A DNA stretch of 13,398 nt, taken from assembly GCA_934234185.1 (NCBI GenBank), contig CAKQHO010000095.1, positions 1 through 13,398 of the forward strand, given 5' to 3'. A model generated the notes under the pieces. The model did not search any database, was not told where the DNA came from, and saw nothing but the letters and a program-made list of their open reading frames with translations. The position numbers and the translations under genes are program-made. This document shows, in pieces, positions 1-5,776 of the stretch (position 1 is its first letter; the number at the start of each line of letters is the position of its first letter). This DNA is from an uncultured Psychrobacillus sp. GTDB taxonomy: Bacteria > Bacillota > Bacilli > Bacillales_A > Planococcaceae.

Positions 1-1
1 G

Positions 2-301
2 ACCAATAGAATCCTCCAATATTGGAAGGAGCAGCAGAACGAGCAGGACACAATCGATTTATTTCAAAAGATAAAGCAAAAAAAGTGGACAGAAATTGAT
101 CGCCTATACCAGCTTCTGCAAAATGAAGTTTGTATAAGGGAACAATTAGTACACTATTTCGGACAGGAGCTGGAGGAAAAGCCTGCTAACTGCTGTACAA
201 AATGTGGTGCTCAAATAGAGAAGATTTTTCAAAGCTTCCCAAAATCTGAAACTTTTTCTCTAGAATTAAATTGGCGAAGCAGATTAGATAATCTTCTTTA
301 G
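2..301 (+). CDS. recQ: ATP-dependent DNA helicase RecQ, C-terminal end (partial)
   Basis: The last 99 codons of a gene that enters from the left edge; the reading frame is open from base 2 and stops with TAG at 299-301. The visible protein contains a CIREQLVHYFG stretch followed by a CCTKCG cluster. This resembles the zinc-binding subdomain of RecQ helicases, where a conserved CR..L..YFG segment and further cysteines hold one zinc ion. Only about 35 residues follow the cysteine cluster, too few for the winged-helix and HRDC domains of long RecQ proteins. This suggests the short RecQ form (RecS-like in B. subtilis). RecQ unwinds DNA during recombination and replication repair. The neighbouring ypbE-type gene supports the call, because the short recQ precedes ypbE in Bacillus as I recall. 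The helicase motifs lie outside the window. Confidence 0.8.
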   Translation, partial: TNRILQYWKEQQNEQDTIDLFQKIKQKKWTEIDRLYQLLQNEVCIREQLVHYFGQELEEKPANCCTKCGAQIEKIFQSFPKSETFSLELNWRSRLDNLL

Positions 302-314
302 TCTTTTAGTTACG

Positions 315-343
315 TTTACTTTTTCAACAAAATTCGGCATAAT
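315..343 (+). promoter_or_regulatory. Candidate sigma-A promoter for the LysM gene
   Basis: TTTACT (315-320) and CATAAT (338-343) are separated by 17 bases, matching the sigma-A consensus in 4/6 and 5/6 positions. The site lies in the short gap between the recQ stop and the LysM gene, at a suitable distance from its start. It is a pattern match only; in an AT-rich genome such matches also arise by chance. Confidence 0.4.
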
Positions 344-376
344 ATTAGTAGATTAGTGGAAGAATGGAGCATGAAA

Positions 377-967
377 ATGAATCAAGAAGACTATCAAAAA
401 AAAATAGATGAGCATAGACAATCCATCGAGACAGATGAAGAAGGAAATGCCTTGAGACGAAGCAGAAGAACCAAACCTGGAAAGAAAAAGAAAAAATCCA
501 GTGGTAAGCTGATACCAAGATTATTTTTTCTCTTTATACTTATTCCTGTAGGCATGTTTGTGTATGTTTACTTTTTCTATACTCCTGAGGTGAGCAAGAA
601 TTCGGAAGTGGATTTAATACACTATGAAACAAAGCCTATCACGAATGCAGTAGAGAAAGAGGAGGAGCAGGACGAGGCCCCTGAGGAAGAACCTACGACT
701 CAGCCAGAACAGCCTGTAACCACTCCAACTGAAAATGACCAGACAACGCAACCAACGCAAGAGCCAAAAGAAGAACCGAAAGAAGAACCGAAAGAAATTG
801 TACAGGAGCCAGTAGAAACAAAATCACACATCGTACAGCCCGGGGAGACTCTTTATCGAATTGCTATAAATTACTATAATGACCCGAAGGCTGTAGATAA
901 GATCAGAGCAGCGAATGGACTAGCCTCCAATAATATTTCAGTAGGACAAAAAATAATTTTACCATAG
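377..967 (+). CDS. ypbE: Membrane-anchored LysM domain protein (YpbE-like)
   Basis: A 196-residue single-pass membrane protein. A charged, lysine-rich cytoplasmic segment (1-48) leads to one hydrophobic helix (about 45-68). A low-complexity spacer rich in Glu, Pro, Gln and Thr (about 93-148) follows, and a C-terminal LysM domain (about 151-196) contains HIVQPGETLYRIA and ends in GQKIILP. LysM binds the N-acetylglucosamine of peptidoglycan, so the protein probably sits in the membrane with its tail in the wall. No catalytic domain is visible. The start at 377 is chosen because GGAG at 366-369 lies 7 bases upstream; ATG at 371 and GTG at 356 are in frame but less well placed. A perfect 12-bp tandem duplication at 770-793 encodes part of the KEEP repeats. 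The position after recQ matches ypbE of B. subtilis; its exact role is not known to me. Confidence 0.8.
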   Translation: MNQEDYQKKIDEHRQSIETDEEGNALRRSRRTKPGKKKKKSSGKLIPRLFFLFILIPVGMFVYVYFFYTPEVSKNSEVDLIHYETKPITNAVEKEEEQDEAPEEEPTTQPEQPVTTPTENDQTTQPTQEPKEEPKEEPKEIVQEPVETKSHIVQPGETLYRIAINYYNDPKAVDKIRAANGLASNNISVGQKIILP

Positions 968-992
968 GTAAATAGTAGAAGGATATTTACGC

Positions 993-1020
993 TTGATGGC
1001 GAATATATAAAGTATATAAG
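993..1020 (+). promoter_or_regulatory. Candidate sigma-A promoter for the CBS gene
   Basis: TTGATG (993-998) and TATAAG (1015-1020) are spaced by 16 bases and lie 21 bases upstream of the chosen ATG of the CBS gene. It is a weak pattern match in an AT-rich gap. No terminator is visible between the LysM gene and this site, so read-through is an alternative. Confidence 0.3.
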
Positions 1021-1041
1021 TTTTTGAAAGAGGTGTTTTAT

Positions 1042-1674
1042 ATGTTTGTAAAAAGTGTAATGATTCCAAAAGAAAAATGTTTAACCATTCATGGAAATGC
1101 ATCTGTACTTGATGCGATTCATGAGCTGGAAGCCAAAGAAATTGATGCCCTGCCGGTAATTGAAAACGGGGAATATAAAGGTATGTTTAACAAATACCTT
1201 TTATATAAAGCTTACTTTTATAGTGACATAGATAAAGAAGCATTTCTAAAGCAAACGAAGGTTTCCGATATTGCCATCAGAGAAGACGTCTATGTCCATC
1301 TAGGAGAAGTATTTGAAAATGCTTTTATCAAGCTATATGACTTCCCGATTCTAGCTGTTGTGGAGGATGGTAAGTTCCTCGGTCTGGTAACTCGCTATGA
1401 TACAATCACTCAGTTTAAAAGTGCATTCGGGATGAATTCCAAAGGAACTAGAATTACCTTTACTTCTGTCGAAACAGAAGGTAGAATTCTAAAAATGTCT
1501 GATGTATTACACAAGTATCATACTTCAGTCGTTTCCTTGGTAACATTTGACGAAACAGATAAGCTTGTACGCCGGATAGTTGTGAAGATTGACAATACGG
1601 AAAAGGTTGATCGAATTATTCATGACCTTGAAAAGTCGGGATTCCGAGTGTTACATATTGAAAAAGATGAATAA
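1042..1674 (+). CDS. CBS-CBS-ACT domain protein (AcuB-like architecture)
   Basis: A soluble 210-residue protein. Two CBS motifs occupy about residues 1-60 (ending in LPVIENGEYKGMF) and 68-130 (ending in FPILAVVEDGKFLGLVTRYD); paired CBS motifs normally bind adenosine nucleotides. The rest (about 138-206), with TSVVSLVTFDE and a final KSGFRVLHIEKD, has the pattern of an ACT-like regulatory domain. CBS-CBS-ACT is the layout of AcuB in B. subtilis, of very similar length, but there are no acuA or acuC neighbours here, so I give no symbol. The start at 1042 has AGAGGTG 6 bases upstream; an in-frame TTG at 1024 lacks support. A terminator follows at 1701-1725. The likely role is sensing nucleotide or energy state; the partner protein is unknown. 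Confidence 0.75.
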   Translation: MFVKSVMIPKEKCLTIHGNASVLDAIHELEAKEIDALPVIENGEYKGMFNKYLLYKAYFYSDIDKEAFLKQTKVSDIAIREDVYVHLGEVFENAFIKLYDFPILAVVEDGKFLGLVTRYDTITQFKSAFGMNSKGTRITFTSVETEGRILKMSDVLHKYHTSVVSLVTFDETDKLVRRIVVKIDNTEKVDRIIHDLEKSGFRVLHIEKDE

Positions 1675-1700
1675 GAAGCTTAATATTAAGTTATAAAAGG

Positions 1701-1725
1701 GGCAGGGATATTTCCCTGTCTTTTT
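1701..1725 (+). terminator. Intrinsic terminator after the CBS gene
   Basis: An 8-bp stem (GGCAGGGA at 1701-1708 with TCCCTGTC at 1713-1720, including one G-T pair) has a 4-base loop and is followed directly by TTTTT at 1721-1725. It lies 27 bases after the CBS stop codon. Only 23 bases separate its T-run from the next start codon. Confidence 0.8.
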
Positions 1726-1748
1726 GCGTGGCAAATGGAGGAAGGAAA

Positions 1749-2510
1749 ATGATTTATATTTTTATACCAGCTATATTGGTGTTTATTTGCTTTATTGCTT
1801 ATATGCTTCGACTAGCATTTCAAGAAAACGTGCTGGAGCATACCCTCGTGGTGGAGACCATGCAAAAAGGGGAGCAATTACATATTTTCTTTATTTCCGA
1901 TATCCATCGAAGGTCGATATCCGATAAGCTAATCCATTCCTTAGCCGGTAGTGTAGATCTAGTTATTATTGGTGGAGACCTTACTGAAAAAGGAGTTCCA
2001 TTAAAGAGAACGGAGCATAATCTTGTTCAGCTATCCAAGCTAGGAAAGGTATTTTATGTTTATGGCAATAATGACCGTGAAGTTGGAAAAGAAGCATTGG
2101 AGAGTATTTTACAGAAGCATGGGGTACATATATTAACAAACGACTCAGAAAAGATCGCTGGATTTACGTCTTCTATTCGTCTCGTAGGTATCAACGATGG
2201 TTTTGCTGGAAATGTAGATGTTGACCGTGCCTTTGAAAATGTTCAGGAAGACGATATCGTCATCTTTGCTTCCCATGCCCCACACTATTTCCATGCAGCG
2301 AAAGATAGAATTCATCCTCAACTCCTATTAGCAGGACATTTACATGGAGGACAGATTCGTATGGGTCCTATCGGGTTATATGAAAAGGGAGCTTATCGTC
2401 TGAAGGAGGACTATGCAGAACTCATCAGCAATGGCTTTGGTACAACCGGTGTACCATTTCGATTAGGCGCAAAATCAGAGTGCCATATTATTACTGTTAA
2501 GGGTAAGTAA
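1749..2510 (+). CDS. ypbG: Membrane-anchored metallophosphoesterase (YpbG-like)
   Basis: A 253-residue protein with an N-terminal hydrophobic helix (about 1-20) and a calcineurin-like phosphoesterase domain. The metal-binding motifs appear in order: D51-x-H53 (ISDIHRR), GGD (75-77), GNND (106-109, in place of the usual GNHD), a histidine in SHAPHYFH, and GHLHGGQ near residue 200. These bind a dinuclear metal centre for hydrolysing phosphate esters; the substrate cannot be read from sequence. GGAGG at 1737-1741 lies 7 bases before the ATG, which decides the start over an in-frame GTG at 1728. The stop is 20 bases before ypdA, so the two are probably co-transcribed. YpbG in this neighbourhood of B. 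subtilis is the likely orthologue. The terminator just upstream leaves no room for a promoter between it and the RBS. Confidence 0.82.
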   Translation: MIYIFIPAILVFICFIAYMLRLAFQENVLEHTLVVETMQKGEQLHIFFISDIHRRSISDKLIHSLAGSVDLVIIGGDLTEKGVPLKRTEHNLVQLSKLGKVFYVYGNNDREVGKEALESILQKHGVHILTNDSEKIAGFTSSIRLVGINDGFAGNVDVDRAFENVQEDDIVIFASHAPHYFHAAKDRIHPQLLLAGHLHGGQIRMGPIGLYEKGAYRLKEDYAELISNGFGTTGVPFRLGAKSECHIITVKGK

Positions 2511-2530
2511 CTAGAAAGGAAGTTTTAGCA

Positions 2531-3499
2531 ATGGAACAACACCTAGATGTATTAATCGTAGGCGGAGGTCCATGTGGGCTAGCAGCAGCAATAGCAGCAC
2601 AAGAAAAAGGACTAAAAACATTAGTAGTAGAAAAAGGCAATGTGGTAGAGGCGATTTATCATTATCCTACCCATCAAACCTTTTTTAGTACAAGTGAGAA
2701 ATTATCGATTGGGGATATTCCCTTTATAGTAGAAGAAAGAAAGCCTAGAAGAAACCAGGCACTTGTTTATTACAGAGATGTGGTGAAAAGGAAAAATCTC
2801 CAAGTTCATAAATATGAGACTGTGCAAAAGGTAGAAAAAGTAGAGGATTATTTTATCGTGACTACTAGCAAGGAGACATACTCTGCAAGCAATGTAGTCA
2901 TTGCAACAGGCTACTATGATAATCCAAATTACATGGGTATTCCTGGTGAGAATTTACCAAAAGTTTTTCATTACTTTAAGGAAGGACATCCTTATTTTGA
3001 TGAGCATGTGTTAGTAATTGGTGGAAAGAACTCAGCTGTGGATGCAGCACTTGAGCTTCACAAGGCTGGAGCATACGTTACTGTTTCCTATAGAGGCTCT
3101 GAATATTCGAAGAGCATTAAGCCATGGATCTTGCCTGAATTCGAGGCTCTTGTAAGGAACGGAGAAATTTCGATGCATTTTAATACCGAGGTGCTAGCCG
3201 TGGAAGAGGGCTTTGTCACATTAAAGGGACCAGATGGAGTGTTTCAGCTAGAAAATGACTTTGTCTTTGCCATGACTGGGTATCATCCCGATCATTCTTT
3301 TTTGAAAGCAATGGGAGTCCATAATGAAGAGGAATCGGGAAGACCGATATTTAATCCGGAAACGATGGAAACCAATGTAGAAGGAATTTATATTGCAGGT
3401 GTAATCGCTGCAGGAAACAATGCCAATGAAATCTTTATTGAAAACGGAAGATTTCATGGCGAACAAATTGCCAAGGCAATACTTGCCAAGAAACAATAG
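2531..3499 (+). CDS. ypdA: Bacillithiol disulfide reductase YpdA (Bdr)
   Basis: A 322-residue flavoprotein of the thioredoxin-reductase-like, two-dinucleotide-fold group. The N-terminal FAD motif is GGGPCG (residues 11-16). It includes Cys15, equivalent to the single active-site cysteine reported in this GGGPCG context for staphylococcal YpdA. A second nucleotide motif, VIGGKNSAVDAALEL (about 167-181), fits NADPH binding. The C-terminal segment with IYIAGVIAAGNNANEIF is the usual second FAD contact. There is no CxxC pair as in thioredoxin reductase. YpdA uses NADPH to reduce oxidised bacillithiol in the cytoplasm, so the host probably makes bacillithiol. The RBS AAAGGAAG lies about 10 bases before the ATG. 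A strong terminator follows 11 bases after the stop. Confidence 0.92.
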   Translation: MEQHLDVLIVGGGPCGLAAAIAAQEKGLKTLVVEKGNVVEAIYHYPTHQTFFSTSEKLSIGDIPFIVEERKPRRNQALVYYRDVVKRKNLQVHKYETVQKVEKVEDYFIVTTSKETYSASNVVIATGYYDNPNYMGIPGENLPKVFHYFKEGHPYFDEHVLVIGGKNSAVDAALELHKAGAYVTVSYRGSEYSKSIKPWILPEFEALVRNGEISMHFNTEVLAVEEGFVTLKGPDGVFQLENDFVFAMTGYHPDHSFLKAMGVHNEEESGRPIFNPETMETNVEGIYIAGVIAAGNNANEIFIENGRFHGEQIAKAILAKKQ

Positions 3500-3510
3500 A
3501 TCGTAATATC

Positions 3511-3560
3511 GTTCTGTAAGAAATAAGGTGGCAGCCTGTATTTCTTACAGAACTTTTTTT
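3511..3560 (+). terminator. Strong intrinsic terminator after ypdA
   Basis: A perfect 15-bp stem pairs 3511-3525 (begins GTTCTGTAAG) with 3539-3553. It encloses a 13-base loop and is followed by seven T residues at 3554-3560. It closes the ypbG-ypdA transcription unit. Confidence 0.93.
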
Positions 3561-3616
3561 AAATATAAGAAAATAGATGAATTTTAAGCTATGAACCCAG
3601 TATACATAGTGTTTTA

Positions 3617-3738
3617 GTGTCTAGCTCCAGCGCCTTACCCCTCGAGGTCAAATGTGTGCAGGCTGTACAGGCTGGGGGGCTGCCTCCTCTCCGTCCCCAT
3701 TTGCTTGTCGGGGCAGACATATTCGCTCGCGCATTTCT
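3617..3738 (+). repeat. GC-rich dispersed intergenic repeat, degenerate copy
   Basis: The block begins GTGTCTAGCTCCAGCGCC and later has CTCGAGGTCA, GCTTGTCGGGG and CGCTCGCGC. Its base composition differs sharply from the AT-rich flanks. It can fold: CCCC 3638-3641 with GGGG 3710-3713, and CAAATG 3649-3654 with CATTTG 3698-3703, around a variable centre. From memory, closely similar non-coding repeats, with a CTAGCTCCAGCGCC head and a CTTGTCGGGG tail leading to GGCGCTT, are scattered through Bacillus and related genomes; I cannot give an established name. The right end here is degenerate, since the canonical GGCGCTT is not intact. It does not encode a credible protein. It could be a mobile repeat or a structured RNA. 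Confidence 0.6.
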
Positions 3739-3749
3739 TTATTGAATCA

Positions 3750-3860
3750 ATGAAAGTAGGTAAAAATGAAGAATTTGAAAAGGCGGATAAATGGATTCAT
3801 CATTTAATAGAAAGAGCCAACTACGACAAGAAATTTTCCAAATTAAAAAAATTATTATAG
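3750..3860 (+). pseudogene. 36-codon coding remnant after the repeat
   Basis: An open stretch from ATG 3750 to TAG 3858-3860 encodes a charged, helical-looking peptide (MKVGKNEEFEKADK, then IHHLIERANYDKKF, then KLKKLL). The composition resembles the end of a real protein rather than random AT-rich sequence. The frame continues upstream without a stop into the GC-rich repeat, where the encoded residues make no sense as protein. There is no ribosome binding site before the ATG. The simplest reading is the 3' tail of a gene whose front was lost or replaced when the repeat arrived. A small intact protein is less likely. I do not recognise the family. Confidence 0.35.
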
Positions 3861-4020
3861 ATTTATTTCACTAAAAGATGCATAACCTCCTAAACGAGTG
3901 GAGCTTTCTTAGTTAACGAACATAATAGGTTTAAGAGTTCTCTTTTTTCTCAATATTGGTATAGTTAGTAAAACCGAAAAGCATTGAACTGTTCTTAGGA
4001 AACTTGAAACCATCAGATAG
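3861..4020. other. AT-rich gap without recognised feature
   Basis: These 160 bases complete the long non-coding stretch between ypdA and the VOC gene. I see no open frame with a ribosome binding site, no hairpin with a T-run and no convincing promoter pair. It presumably holds the promoter of the VOC gene, which I cannot place with confidence. Confidence 0.4.
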
Positions 4021-4032
4021 AAGGGAGAGGTT

Positions 4033-4353
4033 ATGGTGAAGATAGAAGCAACAAATTGTATTGCGATACCAGTAAAAGAATACACAAAAGCGCTTGATTT
4101 TTATGAAAATGTAATGAAAATGGAGGTTAACCAGACTGGTGAGGATGAAACAGCGTTTCAATCGGGAGACTTAACAATCTTTATCGAGAATAATCCAAAC
4201 GGTCAAGTGCTTTTGGAATTTCGTGTAGAAGATATCGAAACAGCTAAGAAAGCTTTGCTAAATGCTGATTGCCAGATCACCAAGGAGTAGGGGGAGAAGA
4301 GTATTCTGATTAAAGACCCCTTTGGGATGGGCTTTCATCTTTTTCAAGATTAA
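4033..4353 (+). pseudogene. VOC (glyoxalase/bleomycin-resistance-like) gene broken by an in-frame TAG
   Basis: The first 85 codons encode a VOC-type module: CIAIPVKEYTKALDFYENV at the start, FQSGDLTIFIE in the middle and VLLEFRVEDIETAKKAL near the end. The frame meets TAG at 4288-4290. Without any frame change it then continues as GEKSILIKDPFGMGFHLFQD to TAA at 4351-4353. That segment is the standard last strand of a VOC domain (DPFG followed by a hydrophobic strand). The whole frame would be 106 codons, close to other small single-domain VOC proteins. The break is therefore one nonsense codon, perhaps TGG to TAG, as Trp often precedes GxKS here. A purine-rich AAGGGAGAGG precedes the ATG at 4033. 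VOC proteins bind metals or small molecules; no specific substrate can be assigned. A truncated protein would lack the last beta strands and probably not fold. Confidence 0.8.
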
Positions 4354-4403
4354 ATTCCATTAGCATTCGTTATTAGACATCTGGCTGACATGTTAGTGAA
4401 ACG

Positions 4404-4431
4404 AAAAAGGAGGCAGCCTAAAAAGCCTCCT
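4404..4431 (-). terminator. Minus-strand terminator of the sigma/anti-sigma operon
   Basis: Read on the minus strand, AGGAGGC (4431-4425) pairs with GCCTCCT (4414-4408) around a 10-base loop and is followed by a T-run covering 4408-4404. It lies 17 bases beyond the stop codon of the anti-sigma-like gene. The converging VOC gene ends at 4353, so the site could also slow transcription from that side, but the + strand has no T-run. Confidence 0.85.
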
Positions 4432-4447
4432 CCGCACTCAATGATTA

Positions 4448-5113
4448 TTAACTTCCTCCATCCTCCACTTCAAACTTTTCTCTTGCTTTTAGAAAATCTG
4501 GATTCTCTAAAAGCTCTGGTCCATGATAGGTTAGATATATATACAGCTCTTCCTTAGGGGTTTGAGTCGTTGCCTTTATTATTTGAAATGTCTCATTTGA
4601 ATAAATAAAGCGGTCGTTATCATCAGTAGAAGTGAATTTAAAACCATTATAATCATTAAATATTTTCTCATAATAAATTTTATCCACGTTTTTAAATAAA
4701 ACTAGATTAACTTTGTTTTTATAAATATAGAATCTAGCATCCTCGTATGCCATGATAAAATCGGCTTCGTTGCCATCCTCATATTCCTTTGTATAATTTT
4801 CTCCAAAAACTTCCACCACCTTAGATTGAGGATCTCCTAAAGTGATTCCTTGAACATATAGCGAGCCTTCCTCTTGTGCAACAGTTGGTTGTATATTAGG
4901 TTGTTCGTTTGTAGTATGTGGTATATTTTCCTTCCATATTGCATTTAATACAAAAGCCGTCATGCAAATCGTTAAAATAGTGGCCATGAATAGGTATTGC
5001 CATTTTATTTTTCCTGTGTGTGAATTTGCTTTAATGGCATCCTCTACATGGTGCATCACACGTTTTTTGCTTGCAGATAAATCCTTTAGTTTGGTAGGGG
5101 TAAAGTCATTCAT
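4448..5113 (-). CDS. Single-pass membrane protein, probable anti-sigma factor of the adjacent ECF sigma
   Basis: A 221-residue protein with a short cytoplasmic part (1-37), one hydrophobic helix (about 39-60) and an outside domain of about 160 residues. The outer part contains ITLGDPQSKVVEVFGE, a pattern seen in several secreted Bacillus domains of unknown role. The gene overlaps the sigma gene by 8 bases (start within AATGAATGAC) and has its own GGGAGGTG site 8 bases upstream, which points to coupled translation. In ECF operons the second gene usually encodes a membrane anti-sigma that holds the sigma factor through its cytoplasmic part. No HxxxCxxC zinc anti-sigma motif of the RsiW type is present, and the inner part is short. 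The role is inferred from position and topology. The outer domain may sense an envelope signal. Confidence 0.7.
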   Translation of the reverse strand: MNDFTPTKLKDLSASKKRVMHHVEDAIKANSHTGKIKWQYLFMATILTICMTAFVLNAIWKENIPHTTNEQPNIQPTVAQEEGSLYVQGITLGDPQSKVVEVFGENYTKEYEDGNEADFIMAYEDARFYIYKNKVNLVLFKNVDKIYYEKIFNDYNGFKFTSTDDNDRFIYSNETFQIIKATTQTPKEELYIYLTYHGPELLENPDFLKAREKFEVEDGGS

Positions 5114-5630
5114 TTAAAAGCACCTCCCATTCTATCCCTTCCAGTTGACCTTTCAAAAGTTCCCTTCCACGGCTTAAGCGCGTCTTAACGGTGCTTTCCG
5201 GTATAGAAAGAATATGTGCAATTTCAGTAATTGAGCTTTCATTGAAATAAAAATGAATCAGGACCTCTCGCTGTTTTAACGGTAGTTCTAGGATGGCATC
5301 TCCGATTAAAGACCTCTCATCCTTTCTAACGAGTTCATCCACATGCTTCTTACCTTCCAGTAGGAAAAGTTTGTGGTGTAATTGGATTTTTTTATAGGCC
5401 CAGCTTTTTAAATAATCCTTGCTTTTATTGACAGTCATCTTTGTGAGAAATGCCTTTAGTTCACCACGCTCCTCATAATTGCTTTGCTGATGATAAAACT
5501 TGATGAATACTTCCTGTACAATATCTTCAGCAGCTTGTAGGTCCTTTACGTAGCCATAAGCTATGCGTATTAACGGCTCGGTGTATTGAAGCATTATGTC
5601 TCTGAGATTAGTAAGAGGGAACAAATTCAT
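5106..5630 (-). CDS. ECF-type RNA polymerase sigma factor
   Basis: A 174-residue group IV sigma factor. Region 2 (about 15-80) includes PLIRIAYGYVKDLQAAEDIV followed by QEVFIKFY, the core-binding and -10 recognition segment. Region 4 (about 115-165) includes LPLKQREVLIHFYF, then ITEIAHILSIPESTVKTRLS, a helix-turn-helix for the -35 element. Region 3 is absent, as expected in ECF factors. ATG at 5630 is used, but AAAGGAG ends only 2 bases before it. An in-frame TTG at 5624 has 8-base spacing and may be the real start. An ATG at 5666 has no ribosome binding site. The anti-sigma-like gene overlaps its 3' end. Such factors usually activate their own operon in response to envelope stress. The subgroup (SigV/SigX/YlaC-like or other) cannot be decided here. 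Confidence 0.9.
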   Translation of the reverse strand: MNLFPLTNLRDIMLQYTEPLIRIAYGYVKDLQAAEDIVQEVFIKFYHQQSNYEERGELKAFLTKMTVNKSKDYLKSWAYKKIQLHHKLFLLEGKKHVDELVRKDERSLIGDAILELPLKQREVLIHFYFNESSITEIAHILSIPESTVKTRLSRGRELLKGQLEGIEWEVLLNE

Positions 5631-5652
5631 ATCTCCTTTCTCTCTATAATAA

Positions 5653-5678
5653 ACGACTCTCAACATGGAAAAGTTTGG
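5653..5678 (-). promoter_or_regulatory. Candidate ECF-type autoregulated promoter
   Basis: On the minus strand CCAAAC (5678-5673) is followed after about 17 bases by CGT (5655-5653). ECF promoters of Bacillus typically have an AAC-containing -35 element and a CGT-containing -10 element at this distance. Transcription from here would begin downstream of the ATG at 5666, which argues for the shorter sigma start. The -35 element differs from TGAAAC, so this is tentative. Confidence 0.3.
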
Positions 5679-5682
5679 ATTG

Positions 5683-5700
5683 CAAGAAAATTATTTCTTG
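5683..5700. repeat. Short inverted repeat upstream of the sigma operon
   Basis: CAAGAAA (5683-5689) and TTTCTTG (5694-5700) form a perfect 7-bp inverted repeat with a 4-base gap. It lies between the asparaginase terminator and the candidate sigma promoter, just upstream of the -35 element. It could be an operator, or chance in AT-rich DNA. Confidence 0.35.
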
Positions 5701-5711
5701 TCGGGCGTCTA

Positions 5712-5746
5712 TAAAAGAAAATCGCTCAGGACAAATACCTGAGCGA
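5712..5746 (-). terminator. Terminator of the asparaginase gene
   Basis: On the minus strand a perfect 9-bp stem, TCGCTCAGG (5746-5738) with CCTGAGCGA (5730-5722), has a 7-base loop and is followed by a T-rich run (TTTTCTTTTAT). It begins 31 bases after the asparaginase stop and separates that gene from the sigma operon, which therefore needs its own promoter. Confidence 0.88.
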
Positions 5747-5776
5747 CTTAAAATCAATTCTATGGAAACTAAACTA

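Noticed and set aside
770..793. Tandem 12-bp repeat as a possible regulatory or CRISPR-like repeat
   Set aside because: There are only two copies, in frame, coding for the Lys-Glu-Glu-Pro spacer of the LysM protein; this is ordinary low-complexity linker DNA.
1724..1927. 67-codon + strand reading frame overlapping the start of ypbG
   Set aside because: It lies in another frame of ypbG, which has clear phosphoesterase motifs and a better ribosome binding site.
5683..5746. The 5683-5700 inverted repeat and 5722-5746 hairpin together as a riboswitch for the sigma operon
   Set aside because: The hairpin has a proper minus-strand T-run and belongs to the asparaginase transcript; the short repeat alone is too small for a riboswitch.
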